The notes under the pieces: generated by a model
Told to the model about the DNA's origin: nothing
Seen by the model: only the letters and a program-made list of their open reading frames with translations
The model's database searches: none
Shown: one piece after another, positions 17,072-25,071 of the stretch
Numbering within the stretch: position 1 is the first letter of the stretch
Layout of the letters: the number at the start of each line of letters is the position of its first letter
Position numbers and translations under genes: made by a program
Source: CALAMD01 sp035301345
Lineage (GTDB): Bacteria; Bacillota; Bacilli; Bacillales; Amphibacillaceae
Assembly: GCA_035301345.1 (NCBI GenBank)
Contig: DATGUM010000010.1
Span: 1-41,594 of the forward strand
Direction: 5' to 3'
Length of the DNA: 41,594 bases

Positions 17072-17170
17072 ATAAATATACGACAAAATATATTTTTTAA
17101 AAAAGATGTTTATTATATAACCATCTGGGTATTACTATTAATGTAAGACTTTCTCGTATTCCCCCTGTAG

Positions 17171-17200
17171 GCAAAGCGAACATTCGCTTTGCTCTTTTTT
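17171..17200 (+). terminator. Terminator of yugI
   Basis: GCAAAGCGAA and TTCGCTTTGC form a perfect ten-base stem with a two-base apex (the real loop opens by a few pairs), followed by TCTTTTTTT. Confidence 0.9.
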
Positions 17201-17391
17201 TATTCAGAACCGTGTTAAACGTTGATATAACAATACTTTTGAGCAGGAACTCTTTTTTTGTCATTGCACTGAAATGTATTAAAATGCACCAATCTGTGGC
17301 AAGTTTGTGGCAAGATTTTAAGTGAAAATAATCTTCGTGGGTAGAACGCGAGAAGGTACTGATTACAAAAAATATTATATAAGTAAAGATT
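17201..17391. other. Intergenic stretch between two terminators, no gene recognised
   Basis: No convincing ORF with a ribosome binding site and no known RNA family is seen. The only local feature is a direct repeat, GTGGCAAG twice with a three-base gap, near 17295-17314. The stretch ends at another terminator (17392-17416) although no annotated gene precedes it. It could hold a small RNA or the remnant of a former mobile-element end; both are guesses. Confidence 0.3.
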
Positions 17392-17416
17392 AAAAGGGAG
17401 CTTAATTGCTCTCTTT
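17392..17416 (+). terminator. Terminator with no annotated gene upstream
   Basis: AAAAGGGAGC, the loop TTAATT, then GCTCTCTTTTTTG. The stem allows about nine pairs including one G-U pair, and is followed by a U-run on the plus strand. It lies immediately before the patB promoter and about 200 bases after the yugI terminator. Confidence 0.8.
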
Positions 17417-17422
17417 TTTGTT

Positions 17423-17451
17423 TTGAACAATGTTTCCTGATTCGCTATAAT
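17423..17451 (+). promoter_or_regulatory. patB promoter
   Basis: TTGAAC (17423-17428) and a perfect TATAAT (17446-17451) with a 17-base spacer, about 60 bases upstream of the patB start. Confidence 0.85.
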
Positions 17452-17514
17452 GAAACTATCTTTACAGTCAGTGATAATATTTAGTATGAATGAGAACATA
17501 AGGGGGCTTTTATC

Positions 17515-18684
17515 ATGAATGTATTCGAAGAAATAAGGAATCGTGAACAAACACGGTCCGTAAAATGGGATATGCGAGCAAGTGTTTTTGGCACGGATGA
17601 CGTCCTTCCGATGTGGATTGCCGATATGGACTTCCCTGCACCTGACATCGTGAATGAACGAATTATTGAGCGGGCAAAGCACGGAATTTACGGCTACACA
17701 ATCATCGACGACAAAGTTAGGGATGCCGTTAAAAACTGGCAGTTTAAACGACACCAATGGTCAATTGATCCTCAAGCAATTTCTTTCACACCGTCTGTCG
17801 TTGCTAGTTTACATATTGCTATTCAAGCGTTGACAAATAAAGGTGATAATATTTTAATCCAAACGCCTGTGTATACACCTTTTTTCAACGTTATTAAACA
17901 GCACGGACGTCAAATCATTGAAAGTCCACTCGTTTTAAAAGACGGTCGTTACGAAATTGACTTTGCTCACTTTGAGGAAAAAATAAGTAGCGGGATTAAA
18001 GCATTTATCCTTTGTTCGCCTCACAATCCTGTTGGACGTGTTTGGACGGAAGAAGAACTGCGTGAAATAGCGCGTCTATGCTTGAAGTATGACGTGACAA
18101 TTATTTCTGATGAGATTCACGGAGACCTTGTCTATGAAGGGCATAAACATATACCTATCGCCTCTTTATCAGACGATATTTCTCAGCACGTCGTTACGTG
18201 TACGTCACCGACAAAAACATTTAATTTAGCAGGCTTGCAAGTGTCATACATGATTACTGAAAATAAATCATTAAAGAAAACGATTGATGAAACAATTAAA
18301 CTTGAAGGTTTTGATTCATTAAATACGTTTGGAATCGTTGCTTTAGAAGCTGCTTATGAAGGCGGCGAACAGTGGCTTTCAGGATTAATCGACACATTAA
18401 TGACTAACCAAAACTATTTTATCGATGCTATAAATAGTCAGACAGATAAATTAAACGTCATTCGTTCAGAAGGGACGTACTTAAATTGGATTGATTGCTC
18501 AAATTTAGGTCTGTCTGATCAAGAGCTTTCCACGTTTATGACGAAAGAGGCTAAAGTAGGTTTAAATCGCGGATCTGGTTACGGATCACCAGGTGAACAA
18601 TTTATGCGCATTAACATCGCCTGCCCTCATCAGCTCGTAAAAGAGAGTGCTGACCGAATCATCCGAGCGATTCAAACATTGTAA
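17515..18684 (+). CDS. patB: MalY/PatB-type cystathionine beta-lyase (C-S lyase)
   Basis: PLP-dependent fold-type I enzyme of the MalY/PatB group, 389 residues. It cleaves C-S bonds in cystathionine or cysteine conjugates, releasing pyruvate, ammonia and a thiol. Visible features are PMWIADMDFPAP near residues 31-42, the substrate-loop HNPVGRVWTEEEL near 165-177, SDEIHGDLVY near 198-207 (PLP-binding Asp), and the PLP lysine in SPTKTFNLAG near 230-239. The ATG follows an AAGGGGG ribosome site. It has its own promoter and terminator. Synteny with kapB supports the name patB; the physiological substrate is not determined by sequence. Confidence 0.92.
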   Translation: MNVFEEIRNREQTRSVKWDMRASVFGTDDVLPMWIADMDFPAPDIVNERIIERAKHGIYGYTIIDDKVRDAVKNWQFKRHQWSIDPQAISFTPSVVASLHIAIQALTNKGDNILIQTPVYTPFFNVIKQHGRQIIESPLVLKDGRYEIDFAHFEEKISSGIKAFILCSPHNPVGRVWTEEELREIARLCLKYDVTIISDEIHGDLVYEGHKHIPIASLSDDISQHVVTCTSPTKTFNLAGLQVSYMITENKSLKKTIDETIKLEGFDSLNTFGIVALEAAYEGGEQWLSGLIDTLMTNQNYFIDAINSQTDKLNVIRSEGTYLNWIDCSNLGLSDQELSTFMTKEAKVGLNRGSGYGSPGEQFMRINIACPHQLVKESADRIIRAIQTL

Positions 18685-18690
18685 AAGTAA

Positions 18691-18720
18691 AAAAAGATTC
18701 CAGATATCTGGAATCTTTTT
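18691..18720. terminator. Terminator after patB
   Basis: AAAAAGATTCCAGA and TCTGGAATCTTTTT form a long symmetric stem. It can act in both directions, serving patB and the convergent small membrane-protein gene. Confidence 0.9.
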
Positions 18721-18768
18721 CCTTATCATTCTTCATTATTTTTTCCCTAAACAATCAAAGATGTACAT

Positions 18769-18972
18769 TTATTTATCATGATTTTCTTCGATGTTTTTCT
18801 CTGCCATTTCGTAGTATTCTTTATATTGATCATCAAATGACTTTTCTTGTTTTTTAGATTTTTTATAAATAAAGTACATCGCTGCTACTGCTCCGACCAT
18901 AAATATAACTAACGTAATAAAGGCAGGAATATATTCTGTCTTATCTGTTGGAAAATAAAGAAATTCCATCAT
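18769..18972 (-). CDS. Small single-pass membrane protein of unknown function
   Basis: A 67-residue protein. Residues about 14-36 form one strong hydrophobic segment (YIPAFITLVIFMVGAV and on), flanked by a basic KKSKKQ stretch and then a charged, acidic C-terminal tail rich in Glu, Lys and Tyr. The topology is probably N-out, C-in. I do not recognise a named family. GGAAGTGA lies upstream at a workable distance, and two consecutive ATG codons make the exact start ambiguous by one residue. It is divergent from kapB and convergent with patB. It could be real but narrowly conserved. Confidence 0.6.
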   Translation of the reverse strand: MMEFLYFPTDKTEYIPAFITLVIFMVGAVAAMYFIYKKSKKQEKSFDDQYKEYYEMAEKNIEENHDK

Positions 18973-19098
18973 CGTGCATTCACTTCCTTCTTATTAATTA
19001 ATTATATACAATAATGAGCGATGTGAAAAGATGTTGTCCCAATTGTTCGCTAAACTGTTGAAAATTTGGCACAATATAGATGAAAGGGGAATCGTATA

Positions 19099-19488
19099 AT
19101 GACTGATATAAACATAAATGATCTTGTTGAAACGAGTTATAATTCTGGAAGATATATCGGACGAGTAATAGAAGATCGTGGCAATTTTTTCCTCATTGAG
19201 GTACTCGCTGTCACACGTCATCCACAACAAGGTGACTTACATAATCGCGGACAAGTCGAAGGTGTCGCGTTTCATGAACGTAAAGCATTAGCTTACCGCG
19301 AAAAAACAAATGCTAGAAAACGAACGTCAACAAAATACACAGGTGAAATACCAGAGTATAGCGAATCACTAAAACAAGCGGTCGAACAAATGAAAGAACA
19401 ATTGAACGAAAAGAATACACCTTTTAATGAAGCTTCACTACAAAAGTTAGCTGATTTAGAAGAACATTTTTATCATAAAATTTATTAA
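19099..19488 (+). CDS. kapB: Kinase-associated protein B homologue
   Basis: A 129-residue protein matching KapB in length and in its characteristic pattern: VETSYNSGRYIGRVIE near the N-terminus, VLAVTRHPQQGDLHNRGQVE in the middle, then FHERKALAYREKTNARKR. In B. subtilis KapB influences KinB-dependent phosphorelay signalling into sporulation; despite older naming, no lipoprotein signal is visible here. The ATG follows AAAGGGGA. It heads a kapB-deoD-yuiD run with short gaps. Its presence suggests that the organism belongs to a spore-forming lineage. Confidence 0.85.
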   Translation: MTDININDLVETSYNSGRYIGRVIEDRGNFFLIEVLAVTRHPQQGDLHNRGQVEGVAFHERKALAYREKTNARKRTSTKYTGEIPEYSESLKQAVEQMKEQLNEKNTPFNEASLQKLADLEEHFYHKIY

Positions 19489-19508
19489 ATAAACTAAGAG
19501 GTGATTGT

Positions 19509-20222
19509 ATGAGCGTCCATATCGGAGCAAAAAAAGGTGAAATTGCTAGTAAAATACTTCTCCCAGGTGACCCACTTCGGGCAAAGTATATTGCCGAGAA
19601 CTTTCTAGAAGATGTTACTTTATATAATGAAGTGAGAGGTATGCTCGGATTTACAGGCACGTATAAAGGTGAACGTATATCTGTCCAAGGCACCGGCATG
19701 GGAGTTCCTACGACTGCTATTTATGTCAATGAACTTATTCAAGCGTATGACGTTCAAACACTGATTCGTGTCGGTACGTGCGGGGCGCTTAGTGAAGACG
19801 TACATGTCCGTGATCTCATTATTGCTCAAGGGTCTTGTACAGATTCACAGATGAATAAACATACGTTTGGAACCATTGAATATGCGCCTTTAGCTAATTT
19901 TGATTTGTTGCATGAAGCCTATCATCAAGCAACTGATGCTCATTTAAACGTTCACGTCGGAAACATTTTTACGACTGATTTCTTTTATCGTGATAACGCC
20001 AAAGAGATGAATGCTTTACTCGCTGATTACAAAGTGTTAGCTGTCGAAATGGAAACGACTGCTATTTATACACTAGCAGCTAAATTCAATCGTAAAGCTC
20101 TCTCGATTTTAACTGTTTCAGATCATATAATTACTGGTGAAGAAACGAGCGCCAAAGAACGTGAAACATCTTTCCATGATATGATGAAAGTATCGTTAGA
20201 AACTGCCATTTCAACAGAATAA
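19509..20222 (+). CDS. deoD: Purine nucleoside phosphorylase, DeoD type
   Basis: Hexameric-type PNP of 237 residues that phosphorolyses purine (deoxy)nucleosides to the base and (deoxy)ribose-1-phosphate for salvage. The phosphate-binding LPGDPLRAKYIAE lies near residues 17-29, VQGTGMGVPTTAIYVNEL near 58-75 and the nucleoside-binding VEMETTAIY near 179-187. The catalytic Asp is in TVSDHIITGE near 204. GAGGTGA precedes the ATG. It starts 20 bases after kapB, indicating an operon. Confidence 0.96.
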   Translation: MSVHIGAKKGEIASKILLPGDPLRAKYIAENFLEDVTLYNEVRGMLGFTGTYKGERISVQGTGMGVPTTAIYVNELIQAYDVQTLIRVGTCGALSEDVHVRDLIIAQGSCTDSQMNKHTFGTIEYAPLANFDLLHEAYHQATDAHLNVHVGNIFTTDFFYRDNAKEMNALLADYKVLAVEMETTAIYTLAAKFNRKALSILTVSDHIITGEETSAKERETSFHDMMKVSLETAISTE

Positions 20223-20261
20223 ACATTTGCAGTTTAATAAACTGAAAGGATATGTCTGCCT

Positions 20262-20735
20262 ATGGAGATATTTTTAAACATTCCTTTAATGAGTGCTATG
20301 ATTGCTATTTTTACAGCACAATTTTTAAAAATTCCCATCCATTTTATTGCGACGAGAGAATTTCAACCAGGGCTCATTTTCGGCACAGGAAGTATGCCTA
20401 GTAGCCATTCTGCTGCAGTTGCAGCGTTAACGACGAGTATCGGGTTAATTGACGGTATTCATTCGACGACATTTGCCGTTTCATTCGTGTTTACAACAAT
20501 CGTCATGTATGATGCATCTGGTGTTCGCCGACATGCGGGTGAGCATGCAGCTATCCTAAATGTTATCAAACGAGATTTACAAGAAGTGTTTAACGCAGCG
20601 AAAGATTGGCAACGTAAAGAACAATATGAAAAACAACAAGAACTTGAAGAATTACTCGGACATCAACCGATGGAAGTGTTTTTTGGGGCAATTACTGGCA
20701 TCATTGTCGGTTTAATCATCTATCAAATATTTTAA
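20262..20735 (+). CDS. yuiD: Divergent PAP2-family membrane protein, YuiD type
   Basis: A 157-residue integral membrane protein of the DUF212 / divergent PAP2 family. It has hydrophobic segments near the N-terminus, in the middle (about residues 45-85) and at the C-terminus (about 138-156). The PAP2-like motifs are PGLIFGTGSMPSSHSAA near 36-52 and YDASGVRRHAGEHA near 84-97. A lipid-phosphate phosphatase activity is implied by the motif but unproven for this branch. It follows deoD by 39 bases with a GAAAGGA site and ends at a bidirectional terminator. Confidence 0.87.
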   Translation: MEIFLNIPLMSAMIAIFTAQFLKIPIHFIATREFQPGLIFGTGSMPSSHSAAVAALTTSIGLIDGIHSTTFAVSFVFTTIVMYDASGVRRHAGEHAAILNVIKRDLQEVFNAAKDWQRKEQYEKQQELEELLGHQPMEVFFGAITGIIVGLIIYQIF

Positions 20736-20741
20736 TAATAA

Positions 20742-20771
20742 AGAGGTAACTTCTGTTTAGAAGTTACCTCT
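20742..20771. terminator. Bidirectional terminator between yuiD and yumC
   Basis: AGAGGTAACTTC and GAAGTTACCTCT form a perfect 12-bp stem with a six-base loop between two convergent genes. Confidence 0.92.
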
Positions 20772-20776
20772 AATTT

Positions 20777-21769
20777 TTATGACGGGAACATGCTCGTCGA
20801 GTGTTTCGGTTGTCTACGTGCTTTCGGATCAATATACTGCATCGCATTATTAATAGCCGTTGGTCCGTCACCGAAACCTGTCGCTATTAACTTAACTTTA
20901 CCAGGATACGTATTAATATCACCTGCTGCATAAATACCAGGGATATTCGTTTCCATTTTTGAATTGACGACAATACTATTCCTCTCAATCTCTAGTCCCC
21001 AATTTTGAATCGGACCTAATTTTGAAATAAAACCGTAGTTACAAATAACGGAATCAACGTCAATTTCAATTTTATTCTCACCACGTGCTTCTTTTAAAAT
21101 CATTTTTTCAATCGTATCTGTCCCGTGAACTTCTTCTGCGACATACGGCGTTAAAATATCAACAGAGGACGCTTCAAGTTGCGCCAAGCTACTCTCGTGC
21201 GCTCTAAATTCATCTCTACGATGAACGAGTGTTACTTTTTTGGCAATCGGTTCAAGCATAAGTGCCCAGTCAACCGCTGAATCTCCACCACCGAGTAATA
21301 AAACGTGTTCATCTTTAAACTGATTCATATCTTTAACGAAGTAATGTAAGTTCTTGCCTTCAAATTTATCACAATCAGAAACATTCAAACGACGCGGCTC
21401 AAATGCTCCATTCCCAGCTGTAATAACAATCGTTTTTGAATAATGAACTTCATTATTATCAGCAATTAGTTTAAACGTTCCATCTTCTTGCTTTTCCACT
21501 TGTTCGATTGATTGACCTAAAACGATTGTCGGATCAAACGTCTTTATTTGTTCATTTAAATTATCGACTAAATCTTGTGCGCGTACTTTTGGAAATCCCG
21601 CAACATCATATATATATTTTTCTGGATACAACGCAGTTAATTGTCCACCTGTATGTGGCAAGCTTTCAATGAGCTTAACACTCGCTTGACGCATACCACC
21701 GTAAAATGCAGTAAACAATCCTGCAGGACCCGCTCCGAGAATTGTAACATCATACACTTTCTTATCCAC
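20777..21769 (-). CDS. yumC: Ferredoxin/flavodoxin-NADP+ reductase, YumC type
   Basis: Thioredoxin-reductase-like FNR of 330 residues with two Rossmann domains and no CxxC redox site, as expected for this class. The FAD-binding GAGPAGLF lies near residues 12-19, the NADPH-binding LLGGGDSAVDWALM near 157-170, and the FAD-closing AAGDINTYPGKVKLIATGFG near 281-300. It passes electrons between NADPH and ferredoxin or flavodoxin, which are needed among other things for Fe-S assembly. It is divergent from yuiB as in B. subtilis. Confidence 0.94.
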   Translation of the reverse strand: MDKKVYDVTILGAGPAGLFTAFYGGMRQASVKLIESLPHTGGQLTALYPEKYIYDVAGFPKVRAQDLVDNLNEQIKTFDPTIVLGQSIEQVEKQEDGTFKLIADNNEVHYSKTIVITAGNGAFEPRRLNVSDCDKFEGKNLHYFVKDMNQFKDEHVLLLGGGDSAVDWALMLEPIAKKVTLVHRRDEFRAHESSLAQLEASSVDILTPYVAEEVHGTDTIEKMILKEARGENKIEIDVDSVICNYGFISKLGPIQNWGLEIERNSIVVNSKMETNIPGIYAAGDINTYPGKVKLIATGFGDGPTAINNAMQYIDPKARRQPKHSTSMFPS

Positions 21770-21974
21770 AACATAACCTCCAATTAATACCTTTTCCTAC
21801 TTTATAGTACCATAAACGAATGTACAATCTCATACAATATGACTTTGCCAAAAATAAAGTTCACACATTTGACAATATATCGGAATCATCCCGCCTTTTA
21901 AAGGACTTACCTTTTCTTTTATTACATAATATTATAAAATGGAGTTTGTGTTTACATGTAAGAGGAGGAATCTT

Positions 21975-22292
21975 ATGTCAGTTATCCAATTACTGCTTTC
22001 AGTTATATTATATTTCGTCATATTTTTTGGTGTTTCATTTATAATAAACATGTTACTTCGCTTAACGTGGTTTATGTCTTTTGTCTATCCTATTTTTGTC
22101 GTATTAGTTGTCGACAAAATAAAGACATCCGCCTATTTTATTGAACCGAAACAAGCATTTTCAACAGCATATTCTCATATAATCGCACTTGGCCTAGGTG
22201 ATATTATTATTTTAACTGCAGGGTTTGCAGGTACGATCGTTGCGGGATTCGTTATGAAATGGTTACGGAAAAACGGCTATCAAATGTTTTAA
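21975..22292 (+). CDS. yuiB: YuiB-family membrane protein
   Basis: A 105-residue protein with three to four hydrophobic segments: about residues 4-28, 33-45 and 70-95. The C-terminal KWLRKNGYQMF is typical of YuiB. The start is placed at 21975, where AGGAGG lies seven bases upstream; an upstream in-frame ATG at 21939 would add a charged 12-residue extension absent from the family. The biochemical function is unknown. It lies next to yumC and ends at a hairpin shared with yutM. Confidence 0.8.
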   Translation: MSVIQLLLSVILYFVIFFGVSFIINMLLRLTWFMSFVYPIFVVLVVDKIKTSAYFIEPKQAFSTAYSHIIALGLGDIIILTAGFAGTIVAGFVMKWLRKNGYQMF

Positions 22293-22302
22293 TGACATTA
22301 AA

Positions 22303-22332
22303 AAATGGACGACTCATCATGAGCGTCCATTT
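22303..22332. terminator. Bidirectional terminator between yuiB and yutM
   Basis: AAATGGACG and CGTCCATTT pair around an inner helix CTC/GAG, with A- and T-rich flanks on both sides. Confidence 0.85.
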
Positions 22333-22354
22333 ATTATTTATTCTTATACGTTTC

Positions 22355-22714
22355 TTAACACTTCTCTGGTGTACCTTCATAATCTTTCGACCGGAAAGAA
22401 GAACCGCACCCACATGAAATCATCGCATTCGGATTGTTTATACTAAATCCTCCACCCATCATGTTTTGTTTAAAATCAATTTCTGTATTTTCCAAAATAG
22501 GTATATCCTGCATAAACATAACGACTGGAATATCTTTCACTTCAAATGTTTTATCAAGTTCTTCGTTAATATCATATTCAAAGCCGAGTGTGTAAGATAA
22601 ACCACTACACCCACCACCTTGCACACCGAAGCGTAAACGAGCGCCTTCTGATTCTTCTTTTAGCATTTCTTTGATTTGCGTGACTGCATCATCTGTTAAA
22701 GAAATTGGTGTCAT
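22355..22714 (-). CDS. A-type iron-sulfur carrier protein (HesB/IscA family, YutM)
   Basis: About 119 residues. The three conserved cysteines of A-type carriers are present: GGGCSGLSYTLGF near residues 34-46 and the C-terminal SCGCGSSF near 100-107. It accepts clusters from the Suf scaffold and delivers them to apo-proteins. Three ATG codons occur in a row; AAGGAGG at 22729-22723 best serves the third, at 22714, although 22717 and 22720 are possible. It has a short leader after an extended -10 promoter. It corresponds to B. subtilis yutM (also called sufA or erpA-like). Confidence 0.92.
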   Translation of the reverse strand: MTPISLTDDAVTQIKEMLKEESEGARLRFGVQGGGCSGLSYTLGFEYDINEELDKTFEVKDIPVVMFMQDIPILENTEIDFKQNMMGGGFSINNPNAMISCGCGSSFRSKDYEGTPEKC

Positions 22715-22737
22715 CATCATGCCCTCCTTGAGATTTT

Positions 22738-22746
22738 ATTATAACA
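22738..22746 (-). promoter_or_regulatory. yutM extended -10 promoter
   Basis: Minus-strand TGTTATAAT is a consensus extended -10. No good -35 lies at 17 bases, as is usual for this promoter class. It would give a short leader before the ribosome site. Confidence 0.6.
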
Positions 22747-22994
22747 TATTTTATTGTTCATTTCTTTCAAGTGATTTTCTCAATTAATACTTTATATAAT
22801 GAGTTTAATGCATAAGTCCGATTCTTACAAATACATTGTTTCTCTCACGGACGAAAACGTATTTATTTTTATAAAAACGCTCTGTTACAACTTTCATGAA
22901 TCCTTTAAATTTTTTTCACTATAAATAGAAAGCTTAATATTTTACGGAAAAATATTTCTAAAACAAATAATGACCCAATAATAATTGATATTAT

Positions 22995-23023
22995 TTTACA
23001 AAATTCTCAATTAGCGGTAAAAT
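22995..23023 (+). promoter_or_regulatory. yutI promoter
   Basis: TTTACA (22995-23000) and TAAAAT (23018-23023) with a 17-base spacer. The remaining 250 bases between yutM and yutI show nothing else that I can identify. Confidence 0.75.
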
Positions 23024-23085
23024 GGAATTGATTAATCATCGTATATATTTCTTTTTAAAATAAGCAATTGGGAAGGAGAAGATGA

Positions 23086-23313
23086 ATGATGCAAGAACAA
23101 GTCCAAGAAGTTTTAAATAAACTACGTCCTTATTTACTCCGTGACGGTGGAGATGTTGAATTAATAGATGTTGATGAAGACGGTGTTGTGCTGCTTCGTT
23201 TAATGGGAGCTTGTGGTAACTGCCCGAGTTCTGCAATTACGCTAAAAGCAGGTATTGAAAGAGCACTAACGACTGAAGTACCTGGTGTTAAAGAAATTGA
23301 ACAAGTATTCTAA
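23086..23313 (+). CDS. NifU-like iron-sulfur scaffold, C-terminal domain type (YutI)
   Basis: A 75-residue protein that is essentially one NifU C-terminal domain. The pattern is LRPYLLRDGGDVELIDV near residues 13-29, then MGACGNCPSSAITLKAGIE near 40-58, with the CxxC cluster-binding pair. It serves as a small Fe-S scaffold or carrier. The start is one of two ATG codons (23086 or 23089), both served by AAGGAG. It has its own promoter and a strong terminator. B. subtilis YutI carries a longer N-terminus; this short form resembles the staphylococcal version. Confidence 0.9.
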   Translation: MMQEQVQEVLNKLRPYLLRDGGDVELIDVDEDGVVLLRLMGACGNCPSSAITLKAGIERALTTEVPGVKEIEQVF

Positions 23314-23329
23314 TAACAAATAAATAGTA

Positions 23330-23360
23330 AGAGCAGACGTCTAAATGTCTGCTCTTTTTT
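23330..23360. terminator. Bidirectional terminator after yutI
   Basis: AGAGCAGAC and GTCTGCTCT form a nine-base stem, followed by TTTTTT. It lies between yutI and the convergent dehydrogenase gene. Confidence 0.9.
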
Positions 23361-23364
23361 AATT

Positions 23365-24330
23365 TTATACGGGCGTTTCAGCACCTTTTTCTAATAAGAC
23401 TCCTTTTAAATTGCGCATACATAAATGTAACATATTCGTTCGAGTAGACTCACTCGCTGAACCGATATGTGGTGTACAAACAGCATTATTTAAAGTTAAC
23501 AAAGGATGATCTGCACGAATAGGTTCGGTTTCAAATACGTCAAGCCCTGCCGCACGTATGTCGCCATTTTTTAGCGCATAATAAAGGGCTTCTTCATCAA
23601 CGACTTGTCCACGTGATATGTTGATGAAAATAGCTTCTTTCTTCATTTGTTTAAACGTTTGTTCGTTAAAAATTTTCTCGGTTTCTTTCGTATACGGAAC
23701 GACACTCACGATAAAGTCAGACGCTTTTATCAATTCTTCAAATGAAACATATGTAGCATCTAATTCTCTTTCAGCATCCTCATGACGTGAACGATTGTGA
23801 TATGCAATCGACATATTAAATCCTTTGGCGCGCCTCGCAATTGCTTGACCAATTCTCCCCATACCTACAATACCGATCTTCTTACGATAAATATCGCTTC
23901 CTGCAAACATGTATGGCGCCCAGCTTTGCCACTTATCTTCTTTAACATATTCAGCACTTTCAACGATACGCCGTGCAGCTGCCATTAATAGTGAAAAACC
24001 TAAATCTGCCGTCGATTCTGTTAAGACGTCTGGCGTATTCGTAACGACAATATCTCTTTCTTTTGCAAAAGTAACATCTATGTTATCATAACCAACAGCA
24101 AAATTAGCGATAACTTTCAAACGGTTTCCTGCGCAAATAACTTCTTCATCAATGGGATCACTCACCATCGTTAACAAACCGTCCGCTTCTGCTACTTCTT
24201 TTAATAAAACGTCTCTCGGTACAGGAAGCTTCTCTTCTTGCCACATGGAAAAGTTAAAATCATCTTTATACGGATCAACAATGTGGTCAGGTATTTTTCG
24301 GGTAATAAAAATGTTCGGTTTTTTATGCAT
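23365..24330 (-). CDS. D-2-hydroxyacid dehydrogenase, glyoxylate/hydroxypyruvate reductase type
   Basis: NAD(P)H-dependent reductase of 321 residues. The coenzyme motif GIVGMGRIGQAIARR lies near residues 148-162. The catalytic triad is visible: Arg in NISRGQVVDEEAL near 234-246, Glu in FETEPI near 266, and His in CTPHIGSAS near 282-290. The GxGxxG is followed by a basic residue, which may indicate NADPH preference. It resembles glyoxylate/hydroxypyruvate/2-ketogluconate reductases (YvcT-like), but the exact substrate cannot be read. It is a single gene, convergent with yutI and divergent from yutG. Confidence 0.88.
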   Translation of the reverse strand: MHKKPNIFITRKIPDHIVDPYKDDFNFSMWQEEKLPVPRDVLLKEVAEADGLLTMVSDPIDEEVICAGNRLKVIANFAVGYDNIDVTFAKERDIVVTNTPDVLTESTADLGFSLLMAAARRIVESAEYVKEDKWQSWAPYMFAGSDIYRKKIGIVGMGRIGQAIARRAKGFNMSIAYHNRSRHEDAERELDATYVSFEELIKASDFIVSVVPYTKETEKIFNEQTFKQMKKEAIFINISRGQVVDEEALYYALKNGDIRAAGLDVFETEPIRADHPLLTLNNAVCTPHIGSASESTRTNMLHLCMRNLKGVLLEKGAETPV

Positions 24331-24531
24331 AATAATCTCCTATTGTTTTTTTATAACAATATTGTATCATAGATGTTTATATTTTCAGAATAATCAACAT
24401 AAAACAGAAAGTGTTGTTTTAACGACCTTTATCATTAACGAATTACGTGCTAGAATGTGTTATATTGTATAACCAACACATAAAAGTAGATGAATATTCA
24501 AAAGTAACATTGTTATATTGGGGGATAAATC

Positions 24532-25026
24532 ATGACTGTAGAAAAAAGCGCATTAGAAAAGAAAGCACGCGAATTATTGAAAGAACGTGGTGTAAAGTTA
24601 ATGGATATTGCTGAGCTCGTCTATTATTTACAATCTTCTTATCACGAAGATTTAAGTTTAGATGAGTGTTTATATAACGTTGACCGCGTCGTTAAGAAAC
24701 GAGAAGTTCAAAATGCAATACTCACTGGTATTCAATTAGATATTTTGGCAGAAAAGAAAATGTTAGATGAGCCGTTACAAGATACAATTGCAACGGACGA
24801 AAGTTTATACGGTATTGACGAAATTATCGCTTTCTCAATCGTAAATGTGTATGGGTCTATCGGCTTTACAAATTATGGGTTTATTGACAAACAAAAGCCT
24901 GGTATTCTCGCTCATTTAAATGATCGTTCAACGGGAGAAGTTCATACATTTTTAGATGACATTGTCGGAGCAATTGCAGCAGCTGCTTCTAGTCGACTTG
25001 CCCATGCCGCAGAAGATGGTGAATAA
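24532..25026 (+). CDS. yutG: Phosphatidylglycerophosphatase A family protein, YutG type
   Basis: A 164-residue protein of the PgpA-related YutG family. The sequence DEIIAFSIVNVYGSIGFTNYG (about residues 101-120), followed by KQKPGILAHL and a hydrophobic FLDDIVGAIAAAAS near the C-terminus, matches the family. Unlike Proteobacterial PgpA it has no clear multi-pass membrane region. It may dephosphorylate phosphatidylglycerol phosphate, but experimental support in this branch is limited as far as I know. The upstream ribosome site is GGGGGA. It is convergent with the SufR-like gene. Confidence 0.8.
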   Translation: MTVEKSALEKKARELLKERGVKLMDIAELVYYLQSSYHEDLSLDECLYNVDRVVKKREVQNAILTGIQLDILAEKKMLDEPLQDTIATDESLYGIDEIIAFSIVNVYGSIGFTNYGFIDKQKPGILAHLNDRSTGEVHTFLDDIVGAIAAAASSRLAHAAEDGE

Positions 25027-25029
25027 TTA

Positions 25030-25071
25030 AAAATGAGTTATTTTCAATCGCTAAAGAAAATAACTCATTTT
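25030..25071. terminator. Bidirectional terminator between yutG and the SufR-like gene
   Basis: AAAATGAGTTATTTTC and GAAAATAACTCATTTT form a perfect 16-bp stem with a ten-base loop. It overlaps the last codons of the minus-strand gene. Confidence 0.9.

Noticed and set aside
17320..17360. GGGTAGAACGCGAGAA resembles part of a T-box sequence
   Set aside because: One base of the core is changed and another is missing, no specifier stem or matching antiterminator is visible, and patB is not a usual T-box target at this distance. Probably chance.
17215..17757. A 180-codon open frame on the minus strand over the yugI-patB gap and the patB 5' end
   Set aside because: Most of it is antisense to patB, it has no ribosome site, and the product is rich in Cys, His and Phe without any recognisable domain. 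It is a shadow of patB.
22995..23236. Minus-strand frame of 66 codons opposite yutI
   Set aside because: It is antisense to a well conserved NifU domain and overlaps the yutI promoter; no translation signals are present.
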